A stretch of DNA of 64,000 nt from NCBI RefSeq assembly GCF_004402405.1, contig NZ_SOFE01000023.1:246297-310296 (forward strand), written 5' to 3'. Source of the DNA: Cryobacterium levicorallinum. GTDB lineage: Bacteria; Actinomycetota; Actinomycetes; Actinomycetales; Microbacteriaceae. The notes below the pieces were generated by a model that saw only the letters and a program-made list of their open reading frames with translations, was not told the DNA's origin and did no database searches. The translations under genes and the position numbers were made by a program. Positions 1 through 8,220 of this stretch are shown piece by piece; position 1 is the first letter of the stretch, and each line of letters starts with the position of its first letter.

Positions 1-89
1 TCGCGCGCTCTAGACCGAAGAGCTCCTCGTCAGGTCGAGACTACTCGAGGTTTTGGCGCGTGCCTTGAAGACTCAATAAGGAGCAGGGC

Positions 90-160
90 GCAAACCGTCG
101 GTCCCGGGTTCAAGTCCCGGCCGCTCTACTGTAAATTTCATCTGATCAGGGCTTCTTGTC
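90..160 (+). repeat. tRNA 3'-end fragment, copy 1 (probable attachment-site scar)
   Basis: Positions 90-124 match positions 3845-3879 base for base, and similarity continues imperfectly to a TCTGATC tail near 148. The segment contains a T-arm (stem CCGGG/CCCGG around a TTCAAGT loop) followed by an acceptor-like 3' strand. The preceding 89 bases do not form the rest of a tRNA, so this is a fragment and not a gene. Duplicated tRNA 3' ends are the usual scar of tyrosine-recombinase integration, so with copy 2 it probably bounds the 3.7 kb hipBA segment. No integrase gene remains. Which tRNA it came from cannot be told. Confidence 0.75.
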
Positions 161-439
161 TGTACCGAAAGGGCAAGACTTGACTCACCCATAGTTTATC
201 CATTGCTGATTCCAAAATTTCCGTCCTTCTGGGGTTCCCATAGAGAAGGTGCACGACCCGGTTCGAGTCATCTGGGATGACCTCGATCCATTCGGCCGCG
301 GCGTCGTGGGCGCTGGGGATGTTTCAGTCTGCCATCGCTGTTTCACCACCCTGGCGTGAGCCACTTCCGTCTCGTGCACGATTGCAGTCTGCGTCGACGC
401 AGCATCCTGTTCGCTGCCCGGAAGCGCGCGATGGGCTCG

Positions 440-690
440 GTCGACCTGATAGTTGGTACGCGCGAGGTCGTGGCCGACCTTCTTGGCGACGAACTCTTCG
501 CATTGGATGGCTGCGCCGTCGCGGTCGACCTGGAAGATGTGCGCTTAGCCTTCGGCGACGACGATGTGGCCTTTGGTAAAACGGGATGCCCGGTCCGCGG
601 TGGCGCGGTAGGCGACGAGATTGTAAAGCGTCTGCTCGATGGCGGTAGTGCGATACACGCTGCGGAATCTGTCGGGCCTGTTTCGTCTTC
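440..690 (-). pseudogene. plasmid/ICE-type single-stranded DNA-binding protein remnant
   Basis: Read on the minus strand, one frame gives a stretch containing NLVAYRATADRASRF, TKGHIVVAEG, then EEFVAKKVGHDLARTNYQVDR. This resembles the second half of the OB-fold in the SSB proteins carried by actinobacterial plasmids and conjugative elements (the EEFVAKKxGHDxxRTxYxVDR stretch). A TAA stop at 545-547 interrupts it in frame, directly after VVAEG, and the N-terminal strand of the OB-fold is not visible in the same frame upstream of about 690. The gene is therefore broken. Together with the tRNA scar it argues that this end of the window descends from an integrated element. The family call is from memory of motifs, not a search. 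Confidence 0.55.
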
Positions 691-841
691 GATTCGAATG
701 AAAATCAACTGTTTGCGCGCACGCGCCTTTCCCGCCTGTCCTGGACGGCTACGTCCGCGACGGGCCAGCGGTGGGCGGCGCTTCGAGGCCGGTGTTGCCG
801 CGCGCAATAGACTTGGGAAGATGCGGCGACAAGGGAGACGA

Positions 842-1744
842 ATGAGCGAGCTGGAGCATCACGTTCGGGCACTGTGGACGTTGTTTGAGCCGATCCACGC
901 GGTGACGTATTTCTCCCCGGAGGCGAGGGAGGCGTTCGCGGGTATCGGACTCACCCGTTATTGGGACGGATACTTCGCCGGTCGCGCAGCCCCGCTCGGG
1001 GCGGTGACGGCTGCTCCGGTGGTGGCGATTTTCAGTGGGTTCGCTCCGTTCTTGGTCGAGCGGGTGCTGCCGGCTGTGTGGTCGACGGTGACCGTCGACC
1101 GGGTCCTCGACGCGCGGTCGCGGGGTGCAGCAGCGACGTTGCGAAACCTCGTGCCCGACGAACGATCTGTCGCCGAAGCGGCTGACGTACTTGCCAAGAT
1201 AGCGGCTCGTGTCGACACCATTGGTCGACCTCTCGCGGCGGCGAACAGCGCGCTGGCGGTGGAGGCGGATCCGTATCGCCGGCTCTGGCAGGCCGCTGCC
1301 ACGCTTCGCGAGCATCGCGGTGACGGTCATGTTATGGCACTGGTGGAGGGCGGGATCGCGGGCATCAGTACTATCGTGTTGCGCAGCGCGGTGGATATCG
1401 ACGCGACGAGTGTGCGGAAGGCGCGTGGCTGGACAGAGGAAGAGTGGGCTGTCGAAGTCGAAGAGCTCATGGCTCGTGGGCTGCTGACCGGCCAGGGCGA
1501 GATCAGCGAGAATGGCAGGGTGGCAGTGGAGCGCGCCGAGAACATGACCAACCAGCTGGCGGTCGGTCCGTGGCGCGGATTGAACGACGCTGAGATCGCA
1601 CGTATCGCCCGCACGCTCGCGCCCATCGCGAGAGTGTGCCAAACGGTTTTTCCGTTTCCAAACCCGATCGGGATGCCCCGGCCCTGGGATCCGAATCTCG
1701 ACCCGAACGCATCCGCCGTCCCGGTGTCGCCGCGGGCGAGTTGA
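842..1744 (+). CDS. SCO6745 family protein (function unknown)
   Basis: The predicted protein has 300 residues, soluble, with no signal peptide or membrane span. Its pattern (N-terminal LEPIHAVTYFSPEA-like stretch, YWDGYFAGRAAPLG, several alanine-rich helices, and a C-terminal helical region with GWTEEEW followed by ELMARGLL) fits the SCO6745 family of actinobacteria. The C-terminal part looks like a winged-helix fold, as noted for that family. The ATG at 842 is chosen over the longer upstream frame because an AGGGAG ribosome site precedes it and the upstream extension runs antisense to the ssb remnant and looks non-coding. No function is established. Its nearest neighbours are element remnants, so the context gives no role. 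Confidence 0.75.
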   Translation: MSELEHHVRALWTLFEPIHAVTYFSPEAREAFAGIGLTRYWDGYFAGRAAPLGAVTAAPVVAIFSGFAPFLVERVLPAVWSTVTVDRVLDARSRGAAATLRNLVPDERSVAEAADVLAKIAARVDTIGRPLAAANSALAVEADPYRRLWQAAATLREHRGDGHVMALVEGGIAGISTIVLRSAVDIDATSVRKARGWTEEEWAVEVEELMARGLLTGQGEISENGRVAVERAENMTNQLAVGPWRGLNDAEIARIARTLAPIARVCQTVFPFPNPIGMPRPWDPNLDPNASAVPVSPRAS

Positions 1745-1842
1745 CTGATTCCCCTGTGATATCGAGCAAGCCAACTGCGGCTCAGTAATTTGCCTGAAAG
1801 TGCGACGTCGGAGGTCCCGCTTGCGGGCCTGGATTGTGCTCG

Positions 1843-1871
1843 TTGACAACGGAATACATCTGACGTATGAC
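1843..1871 (+). promoter_or_regulatory. sigma70-like promoter with no obvious gene
   Basis: TTGACA (1843-1848) and TATGAC (1866-1871) are separated by 17 bases. The only thing directly downstream is a very short frame starting at about 1867. The rest of 1745-2075 has no supported gene; around 1920-1940 a short frame reads EPRYVTP, similar to the start of the AbiEii-like scrap at 20434. The promoter could belong to a lost gene. Confidence 0.3.
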
Positions 1872-2077
1872 TACACCAGCCGGCGGGACGTGACCTCGCT
1901 GATTGGATAGGTGGTTGTCCGAGCCGCGGTACGTCACGCCATCATACCGACGCCGATGCATCCCCACTCATCCGGTCGGCAGGCCACTCCCTCGCAAATT
2001 TTCAGAGATCATGCAGTCACCAACCGCCAGGTCGTGCGCTCCGCAAGTGGGGCCAGTTCAGTATTCGTCCCTACGAC

Positions 2078-2152
2078 GGTAATAAAGCCTTCGCCCCAAT
2101 TGACGGCGATATTGCCATCAGCTAGTCTGAAGGGAATAAGACCTTCGCGAGG
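2078..2152 (+). promoter_or_regulatory. hipBA promoter and paired operator repeats
   Basis: A -35 box TTGACG (2100-2105) and -10 box TAGTCT (2123-2128) are spaced by 17 bases, about 30 bases before hipB. Two related boxes flank it: GGTAATAAAGCCTTCGC (from 2078) and GGGAATAAGACCTTCGC (from 2132), with an inverted pair GAAGG/CCTTC at 2129-2146. The downstream box lies just after the -10 and the other just upstream of the -35. This is the arrangement expected for HipB-type autorepression, although binding is inferred from position only. Confidence 0.6.
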
Positions 2153-2160
2153 AGAATGTC

Positions 2161-2430
2161 ATGGCAGCACGTGGAGAAGTGAAGGGTCCTGAGGGTCTCG
2201 GTCGAATGCTGCAGCAGGGCCGTCTCGTGCGCGGCTTGACGCAGCGTGATCTCGCGGACAGGTTGGAGACCGACCAGAAGTACATCTGGGGTTTGGAATC
2301 CGGAAAGAACACCATCGTGCTCGAGCGCATCTTTGCGATCATGCGGGAGACCGGTATCCGCATGTATATGGAGGTCGATCCAGGCACCGACGGGCCCCAA
2401 GACGACGTTGTGGATGAGCCCCGTGGGTGA
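2161..2430 (+). CDS. hipB: HipB-like antitoxin, XRE-family DNA-binding protein
   Basis: The 89-residue protein carries a single XRE helix-turn-helix (about residues 13-68: LGRMLQQGRLVRGLTQRDLA followed by a recognition helix and the GLESGKNTIVLERIFAIM segment). In HipBA modules HipB binds operators upstream of its own gene and sequesters the HipA kinase. It is the first gene of the pair, has a GGAG ribosome site at 2151-2154, and its end overlaps the start of hipA by 17 bases. That overlap is typical of translational coupling in this family. The operator repeats just upstream support autoregulation. Confidence 0.85.
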   Translation: MAARGEVKGPEGLGRMLQQGRLVRGLTQRDLADRLETDQKYIWGLESGKNTIVLERIFAIMRETGIRMYMEVDPGTDGPQDDVVDEPRG

Positions 2431-3667
2431 CTTACGCGTCGAGCTATACGGCGAACTGGTTGGGCATCTGGTCGGTGCGGACCGTCGCACGTTTGATTTC
2501 GTAACCGCGAAGAACGCCATCGAGACCTTTGGGCTCGGTAGCACAATTCTCTCCGCATCGGTGCCGTTCGACCTGGTCAGCAACCGCAGCCGGGCAGCGC
2601 GAAGACGCAACTTCTTCGCCGAACTCTTACCCGAGGGCACCGCTCTGGACAACCTCGCCGCGGGGATCAGAGTCTCCACCGACGACACCATTGCGCTGTT
2701 GGCACGGTTTGGCCGCGACGTCGCCGGCGCTATTCAGATTTACGATCCAGAGGGGCCGGGGGAGCCGCGCACGCCGGCCGTCGCGCTGGTTGACGGGGTC
2801 GAAGTGGGCCGGATGCTCACCAATACTCAAACCGCTCCTCTCGGAAACCGGCCGCAGTCTGGGCGCACGTCCTTGGCCGGCGTCCAAGACAAGATCGTGC
2901 TCGCACGACAGGATGACCACTGGTTTCAAGTCCTCGAGGGGTACCCGTCGACCCATATCATCAAGCCATCGTCCGTGCGCTACCCGACCATCACCTTCGA
3001 CGAAGAATACGGCTTCCGAGCCGCCAAAGCGGCCGGCCTCACCATGCTCCACACCTGGATCGAAGACTTCGGCGGAGTCCCCGGTCTGGTCATCGAGCGC
3101 TATGACCGATCACCGCACGCACCCCAGGGACGCCTTCACCAAGAAGACATGAACCAAGCTCTCGGCGCATCAAAGAACGAGAAATATCAAGAGTACGGCG
3201 GCAAGGTCTCCCTCAAGCGCATAGCGGATGTCCTCGGTCGCGACGGCGACCGAGCGTCCGTCGAGCAGCTCCTCCGGCTCCTGACCGTCTCGCAGGCCGT
3301 GGGTAACCTTGATATGCACGCCAAGAACGTCAGCATGCTCCACCTCCCGGACGGCGGCACGAGAATCACCCCGGCCTACGATGTCGTTCCGCAAACGCAC
3401 CTCGACAGCGACGGCAAGATGGCTCTGGCCGTCAACCGAAAATACAGTCATGCCGCCATCATGATCGATGACCTTGTGGCCGAAGGCGAGGCGTGGAAAG
3501 TGCGCACTCCCCGGTTGATCATCACGTCCGTGCTGGAGACCGTGGAATCCTTTGCCCGTTCAGAGACTCCGGCCACGCAGGCTTATGCCGAGCTCCAGGA
3601 CGACATTATGCGGTTCACCAAGAACCTCCTCAGCGGACGTCCCACGGGTAGCAACGTCGGCGCGTGA
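2414..3667 (+). CDS. hipA: HipA-family serine/threonine kinase toxin
   Basis: The 417-residue protein has the full HipA layout: an N-terminal HipA_N region, then the kinase core. Recognisable elements are the serine-containing loop RTSLAGVQDK (S153, corresponding to the autophosphorylated serine of E. coli HipA), the ATP-binding lysine in HIIKPS (K184), the catalytic segment GNLDMHAKN (D300, N305) and the metal-binding aspartate in TPAYDVV (D323). E. coli HipA phosphorylates glutamyl-tRNA synthetase; the target here is unknown. ATG 2414 is chosen because it overlaps hipB and starts the conserved N-terminus; a longer frame upstream lies inside hipB. The gene looks intact, unlike the scrap at 22444. 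Confidence 0.88.
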   Translation: MSPVGDLRVELYGELVGHLVGADRRTFDFVTAKNAIETFGLGSTILSASVPFDLVSNRSRAARRRNFFAELLPEGTALDNLAAGIRVSTDDTIALLARFGRDVAGAIQIYDPEGPGEPRTPAVALVDGVEVGRMLTNTQTAPLGNRPQSGRTSLAGVQDKIVLARQDDHWFQVLEGYPSTHIIKPSSVRYPTITFDEEYGFRAAKAAGLTMLHTWIEDFGGVPGLVIERYDRSPHAPQGRLHQEDMNQALGASKNEKYQEYGGKVSLKRIADVLGRDGDRASVEQLLRLLTVSQAVGNLDMHAKNVSMLHLPDGGTRITPAYDVVPQTHLDSDGKMALAVNRKYSHAAIMIDDLVAEGEAWKVRTPRLIITSVLETVESFARSETPATQAYAELQDDIMRFTKNLLSGRPTGSNVGA

Positions 3668-3844
3668 GAACTTGACGCACACATGTTTATTCAACGTTTA
3701 TCGCTCCGAAACCCGCCGAGACGGCCCGAGGTGTTGAGATAATGACGACGACATCTCACGCAAGAAGCTCCAGATCAGATCGAGAAAAAGCGAGACTAAC
3801 CGAGGTTTGAATGCGAGCCGAGTATCAGCCTAAATGGCCTCGGT

Positions 3845-3905
3845 GCAAACCGTCGGTCCCGGGTTCAAGTCCCGGCCGCCCTCCTGTAATTTGCATCTGA
3901 TCTGG
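3845..3905 (+). repeat. tRNA 3'-end fragment, copy 2 (probable attachment-site scar)
   Basis: Positions 3845-3879 are identical to 90-124, and the next 26 bases match with a few changes (the tail reads CCTCCTGT and then ATCTGATCTGG). The T-arm is intact; no 5' half of a tRNA precedes it. With copy 1 it forms 35-bp perfect direct repeats 3755 bases apart that enclose the SCO6745 gene and hipBA. The 3668-3844 stretch before it shows no gene. Confidence 0.75.
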
Positions 3906-3949
3906 GATTTTATCCGGCAAAAATCGTCGAGATTTGACTATAAGAACAT

Positions 3950-4006
3950 CTGTCTCGGGTTCAATTCCGAGAGCGTCGTCAAAACGACACCTGATCAGGT
4001 CTTCTC
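3950..4006 (+). repeat. degenerate tRNA 3'-end fragment, copy 3
   Basis: GGGTTCAATTCCGAGAGCGT followed after about 20 bases by CCTGATCAGGTCTTCT matches the order and spacing of copy 1 (GGGTTCAAGT, then CTGATCAGGGCTTCT). The T-arm stem no longer pairs in register, so this is a decayed copy. It lies about 100 bases after copy 2. Confidence 0.45.
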
Positions 4007-4045
4007 TTCACTGGCGAACGTGTCACATTCGGAATATTTCCATTA

Positions 4046-4104
4046 GTTCTGGGTTCAAGTCTCACCACCGCGATTGGAATTCGCTTTGATCAAGAGTTTT
4101 CAGT
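4046..4104 (+). repeat. possible fourth decayed tRNA-end copy and unidentified frame tail
   Basis: TCTGGGTTCAAGTCTCACC with a TTTGATCAAG motif at the same distance as in copies 1-3 suggests a fourth, strongly decayed copy. The same stretch also lies in a frame without start codon (about 3998-4213) whose last 50 codons contain PIVGAGAEDAQIILELLRAT. I do not recognise this; it could be the tail of a lost gene. The rest of 4105-4350 shows nothing else. Confidence 0.25.
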
Positions 4105-4352
4105 CCGCACAGATGCAACGACACCCGATGTGATTGACGTATATTCCTCAAAGCTGCCTATTGTTGGCGCTGGCGCAGAAGACGCTCAAATCATCTTAGA
4201 GTTACTAAGAGCGACCGCGATCGCCGATGGGTGAGGGGTGCCGAATGCCTCCTGAGTTTCAGCCTTGATTCACATTTAACCACGAGGGACCTGGCCAAGT
4301 ATTTCGACGTGTCCGCTCCATTGAAACGAAGCCCGCTATCGGCGCCGGGGAG

Positions 4353-4763
4353 TTAGTCCGCGGCGTTGTTGGTGCGCATAGACAGGTGCTCGTGGATACC
4401 GAGCCAGGTTCCGCCTGTGAGTGAAAGCACGATGGTCTCAGATTCTTGACTTGTCGACCGTTCGCCCGCAACTTCGGAGACTGTCTCGACATCGTGGGTG
4501 AACACGGCGACGGAGCCAACCAGCTGAATGCGGCGGTTCGTAGACGTGCATGAGATGACCGTGAATCCGTCTGATTCCCATTCCAGCCAGAGCTGCTCAT
4601 ACTCTTCCCGCGACTCCAGGCGCCGCCCGACGTTGTGGAACATGAAGGTTGCCTGCGGGCTGAACCGGGCGAAATAGGCGTCGCGGTGGTGATGGCCGAA
4701 GTCCTCGATGATCTGGTCGGCTGCGGCCAACGCATCCGCTGTCACTGCTTCGGACATGCTCAC
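4353..4763 (-). CDS. NTF2-like / DUF4440-type protein
   Basis: The 136-residue protein fits the small alpha-beta barrel fold of the NTF2-like superfamily: an N-terminal helix (ADQIIEDFGHHHRDAYFARF), then the strand pattern ATFMFHNVGRRLESREEYEQ and a tryptophan-bearing WLEWESDGF stretch typical of SnoaL/DUF4440 proteins. Members are enzymes or small ligand-binding proteins; no catalytic set can be assigned. The ATG overlaps the permease stop codon (ATGA-type overlap at 4760-4763), so the two are co-translated. It probably serves the same substrate as the permease and the hydrolases on the other side of the divergent promoter. Confidence 0.7.
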   Translation of the reverse strand: MSMSEAVTADALAAADQIIEDFGHHHRDAYFARFSPQATFMFHNVGRRLESREEYEQLWLEWESDGFTVISCTSTNRRIQLVGSVAVFTHDVETVSEVAGERSTSQESETIVLSLTGGTWLGIHEHLSMRTNNAAD

Positions 4764-6334
4764 GTTGCGGCTCCGACTCGGCGTGCTGCGACCTTGGCGG
4801 CGGTGGACGAATGGTCGGTTTCGATGGCAGGGATAGTCGATTCTCTGGTTGGTACGCCGCGTGCGCCTTGATCACCAAACACGAATCGGGGCTCGGGAAA
4901 GATCCAAAGCGCTCCAAGATAGAGTACGGCCGCCGAGATCACGGCGATCGCGAGGCTGAGATCGACGCCGCCGCCCAGATTGATGAAGGGTCCAACGATG
5001 ATGGGCGGGTAGTTCGCAAAGAGCAGTCCGAGGGTAGCGGCTCCGATCCAGGCGACCATTCCGCGCCAGTTGACTCCGTTGTTGAACCAGTAAGCGCCGC
5101 CGATTTCACCGCGGTTGAAAACCTGGAGATCGCGCGGGCGAAAGTTGCCTCGGCGCACGATGTAGCCAATGGCCATGATGACCATCCATGGGGTGGTCGT
5201 GACGATGATGGCGCCGACGAAAGCGTTCACGGCGCCGAGCAGGTCGAAGAAGATGCGGCCGGTCAGGATGAAGAGGAAGGCGACGATGCCGATACCGATG
5301 GTGGCCTGGGCGCGGGTGAACCGAGGAAAGACCGAAGAGAAGTCGAGGCCCGTGCCGTAGAGGGAGGTCGTGCCCGTCGACAGTCCGCCGATGAAGGCCA
5401 CTCCCATGAGGAGTACCGCGTACCAGATGGGCGATGCCTGGATGAGGGCGACGACGTAGTCGCTCTCGCCAGCGACGATCGTTGCGGTCGCCACACCGAA
5501 GAGGAAGGGAATGAGGGTGAGGGACTGGCCGATCAGTGTTGCGCCGAGGATCTTGCGAGTCGGGGTGGTGCGGGGGATGTAGCGGGACCAATCTCCGAGG
5601 AACGCCCCGAACGAGATGGGGTTGGAGGCCACGATGAGCGCGGCGGCGACGAATGTCGGCCAGAAGGAGCCGAGCGCGAAGGCCGCGGGTCCGGGATTGT
5701 AGGAGCTGTCAAACACACCGTTGAACGCGACTATAGCCAGAAGGATGAGGATCGTGTTGGCGATGACCGCGGTCTTGTTCACCAGCAGCATGAACTGATA
5801 GCCGTACACCACCACGACGATGACGATCACTCCGATCACTCCGTAGACCAGGGTGCGAAGTCCGATTGAGTCCGTTATGCCTCCAAGCCGGGTGAGCGCG
5901 CCCACGAGTGCGTCGCCACTGACCCACACCGAGATGGAGTAGAAGGCGATGGCGGTGAGAAGGGAGAGGAACGAGCCGACCACTCGCCCGCGCACGCCGA
6001 AGAATGCAGCGGATGACACCGCGTTGTTGGTGCCTGTTTTCGGGCCGAATAGTCCCATCGGCATCAGGAAGAACGTGCCGACGAGCACTCCGCAGATCGT
6101 TGCGAGGGCGGCTTGCCAGAAGGAAAGGCCAAGGACGATCGGGAAGGTACCGAGCAGCACGGTGGCAAACGTGTTCGCGCCGCCAAACTGGATGCGGAGG
6201 AGGTCGAGCCAGGTCGAGGTACGGTCGGCGTCGGGAATGGTGTCGACGCCGAGGGTTTCAACCTCGGTGATTTTTGGCCGCGCGTTTAGCTCGACGGCGG
6301 GCGCGGTGTGATGAACGCCATTGTTGTCACTCAT
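4760..6334 (-). CDS. NCS1-family permease (cytosine/purine/allantoin/hydantoin type)
   Basis: The 524-residue protein has about twelve hydrophobic segments after a 40-residue polar N-terminus. The motif TWLDLLRIQFGGANTFATV, the GTFFLMPMGLFGPKTGTNNA loop and SFGAFLGDWSRYIP are hallmark NCS1 (nucleobase:cation symporter-1) features. The family imports cytosine, purines, allantoin, hydantoins and related cyclic nitrogen compounds by cation symport. The substrate cannot be read from sequence. It is divergently placed from the cyclase-family hydrolase and the ureohydrolase, suggesting it imports their substrate. A Gly-rich, acidic N-terminal tail and a soluble C-terminal tail of about 40 residues carry no recognisable motif. 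Confidence 0.85.
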   Translation of the reverse strand: MSDNNGVHHTAPAVELNARPKITEVETLGVDTIPDADRTSTWLDLLRIQFGGANTFATVLLGTFPIVLGLSFWQAALATICGVLVGTFFLMPMGLFGPKTGTNNAVSSAAFFGVRGRVVGSFLSLLTAIAFYSISVWVSGDALVGALTRLGGITDSIGLRTLVYGVIGVIVIVVVVYGYQFMLLVNKTAVIANTILILLAIVAFNGVFDSSYNPGPAAFALGSFWPTFVAAALIVASNPISFGAFLGDWSRYIPRTTPTRKILGATLIGQSLTLIPFLFGVATATIVAGESDYVVALIQASPIWYAVLLMGVAFIGGLSTGTTSLYGTGLDFSSVFPRFTRAQATIGIGIVAFLFILTGRIFFDLLGAVNAFVGAIIVTTTPWMVIMAIGYIVRRGNFRPRDLQVFNRGEIGGAYWFNNGVNWRGMVAWIGAATLGLLFANYPPIIVGPFINLGGGVDLSLAIAVISAAVLYLGALWIFPEPRFVFGDQGARGVPTRESTIPAIETDHSSTAAKVAARRVGAAT

Positions 6335-6429
6335 GGGTTTGCCTTTGACTCGTGGAGGGGGGCCGGCGGAGGCGGCAGGTTTTGATCGACACTAGCGGGA
6401 TGTTGTCTCCTGTGCAATAGTTTTTGACT
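6335..6429. promoter_or_regulatory. divergent promoter region, permease / cyclase
   Basis: These 95 bases separate the two divergent start codons and must hold both promoters. No strong -35/-10 pair is evident. An AGGAGACAAC stretch lies on the minus strand about 70 bases before the permease start, and no convincing ribosome site precedes the cyclase ATG at 6430. The XRE-cupin protein encoded at 8221 is the likely controller. Confidence 0.4.
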
Positions 6430-7098
6430 ATGAAGACAAACAAGGTCGTGGATCTCTCCCTCCTGGTGAACGCAGACACCCAGGTCTATCCGGGAGATCC
6501 TGTGCCACGGTTTGACCCGCACAGCACGATCGATCGCGACGGCTTTAACCTTCTCTCGGTGTCCATAGGGTCACAAACGGGCACCCACGTTGACGCTCCG
6601 TACCACTTTGATGATGCGGCCAAGAAACTCGATGAGTTGCCGCTGGACCGGTTCGTCGGCACAGGTGTACTCGTCGACGCCCGTGCCGCGGGCGCGCGCG
6701 GTCGCATCACGTGGTCGTACTTCAAGCCCGTCGAGGCGCAACTTCTGCCGGGAGCTATCGTGCTTCTCCACACGGGATGGAGCGCGCACTGCGGCTCACC
6801 GACGTACTTCGACAATCCATTCCTCGACGCCGATGCCTGCGCCAAACTCATTTCCCTGGGCATTCGCACCTTCGGGATCGACGCGATCAACATCGATGAG
6901 ACACCGGACTCCACCCATCACGGTGAGGGCTTTCCCGTGCATCACCTTATTGCAGACGTTGACGGAGTGATCTGCGAGAACCTCACGAATCTTGCGTCGG
7001 TCGACTTCGATGAGCCCTTCATCTCTCTGCTGCCCATCGCCTTCGAGGCGGCGGATGGAGCGCCCGTGCGGGCTGTCGCGCTGCAACTTACGCCATAG
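6430..7098 (+). CDS. cyclase-family metal-dependent amidohydrolase (kynurenine formamidase superfamily)
   Basis: The 222-residue protein carries the metal-binding signature of the cyclase/KynB superfamily, [10 protein letters not shown] (H53, D55, H59), followed by the conserved ILLHTGW-like strand and a late [18 protein letters not shown] region. Family members hydrolyse cyclic or N-formyl amides using a metal pair (kynurenine formamidase, isatin hydrolase and others). The substrate here is unknown. It precedes the agmatinase-family gene by 70 bases on the same strand and is divergent from a cyclic-nitrogen permease. That fits a ring-opening step followed by guanidino-group hydrolysis (inference). 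ATG 6430 is preferred over an in-frame TTG six bases upstream. Confidence 0.8.
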   Translation: MKTNKVVDLSLLVNADTQVYPGDPVPRFDPHSTIDRDGFNLLSVSIGSQTGTHVDAPYHFDDAAKKLDELPLDRFVGTGVLVDARAAGARGRITWSYFKPVEAQLLPGAIVLLHTGWSAHCGSPTYFDNPFLDADACAKLISLGIRTFGIDAINIDETPDSTHHGEGFPVHHLIADVDGVICENLTNLASVDFDEPFISLLPIAFEAADGAPVRAVALQLTP

Positions 7099-7168
7099 GC
7101 AGGCCGCACTCCCTGTCACCACCGGCTCGCAGATCACTCTTCCACCGACTCCCTCCAAGAAAGCTCCC

Positions 7169-8107
7169 ATGAACAATCCGATCGGTCCATCCGACGCCAG
7201 CATTTCACCCCGTTATGCCGGCATCGCCACCTTCGCCCGACTTCCCCGCATCGAAGACGTGCCCAACGCAGACATAGCCGTTGTGGGTGTGCCGTTTGAC
7301 AGCGGGGTCAGCTACCGTCCCGGAGCCCGCTTCGGCCCGGCCCACGTGCGCGAGGCCTCCCGGCTGCTGCGGCCCTACAACCCCGTGCAGGATGTAGAGC
7401 CGTTCGCCACTCAGCAGGTCGTCGACGCAGGAGACATTGCGGCGAACCCCTTCAATATCGACGAGGCAGTCGCTCAGATTGAGGCAGAGGCAACCCGTCT
7501 CGGCGCTGGCGGAACACGACTGCTGACGATTGGGGGGGACCACACCATCGCCCTTCCCCTGCTGCGGGCGGTCACCAAGGTGACGGGCCCGGTCGCGGTG
7601 CTGCACTTCGACGCTCACCTCGACACGTGGGACACCTACTTCGGCGCACCTGTGACCCACGGCACGCCCTTTCGCCGCGCATCCGAGGAGGGTTTAATTG
7701 ACCTCGAAGCCAGCCTGCACATCGGTATTCGTGGCCCGCTCTACGGCCGCAAGGACCTCACCGATGACGCCCGCCTGGGCTTCGCCGTCATTGCCGCCCA
7801 CGAAGTCGAGACCGAGGGCGTTGCCGGAGTCGTAAAGCGGATGCTGGCCCGCCTCGGCAACCGCCCGGTATACGTGTCCGTCGATATCGATGTTCTCGAC
7901 CCCGCTCACGCTCCCGGAACCGGCACCCCGGAAGCGGGCGGGCTGACGAGCAGGGAATTGCTGGCCATCATCCGTGCGCTGAGCGCCGTGCGGATCGTCG
8001 GAGCCGACGTCGTCGAAGTCGCCCCCGCCTACGACCATGCGCAGATTACGGCCGTTGCCGCCTCCCATGTCGCCTACGAAATCCTTTCGGCCATGACACC
8101 GCGCTAA
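7169..8107 (+). CDS. agmatinase/arginase-family ureohydrolase
   Basis: The 312-residue protein has all metal ligands of the binuclear manganese ureohydrolase family: GGDHT (D124, H125), [10 protein letters not shown] (D148, H150, D152) and [12 protein letters not shown] (D239, D241). The GGLTSRE stretch after them is more agmatinase-like than arginase-like. The family removes urea from guanidino compounds such as agmatine, guanidinobutyrate, guanidinopropionate and, in some lineages, guanidine itself; the specificity loop does not let me choose. Start ATG 7169 gives a normal family N-terminus; a longer frame runs back into the cyclase gene. It is presumably co-transcribed with the cyclase. 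Confidence 0.85.
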   Translation: MNNPIGPSDASISPRYAGIATFARLPRIEDVPNADIAVVGVPFDSGVSYRPGARFGPAHVREASRLLRPYNPVQDVEPFATQQVVDAGDIAANPFNIDEAVAQIEAEATRLGAGGTRLLTIGGDHTIALPLLRAVTKVTGPVAVLHFDAHLDTWDTYFGAPVTHGTPFRRASEEGLIDLEASLHIGIRGPLYGRKDLTDDARLGFAVIAAHEVETEGVAGVVKRMLARLGNRPVYVSVDIDVLDPAHAPGTGTPEAGGLTSRELLAIIRALSAVRIVGADVVEVAPAYDHAQITAVAASHVAYEILSAMTPR

Positions 8108-8220
8108 GCCCGGCCCGCGGCGACACCGGCCGTGCGCATGGCGGGGAGCGGCGAGAGATCGCGAGATACTGGGAAACAGTCCCATGTCAGGTCGAAACGC
8201 GTTAAGAAAGGCAAGGCACT

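Noticed and set aside
1-130. Possible complete tRNA gene at the left edge and again near 3845
   Set aside because: Only the T-arm and acceptor 3' strand are present; no D-arm or anticodon arm can be drawn upstream in either place.
356-841. Long N-terminal extension of the SCO6745 protein in the same frame
   Set aside because: A ribosome site and family-like N-terminus occur at 842, and the upstream part is antisense to the ssb remnant.
4811-5869. 352-codon plus-strand frame opposite the NCS1 permease
   Set aside because: Its composition (D, E, G, R and H rich, no domain) is that of a shadow of a GC-rich membrane-protein gene.
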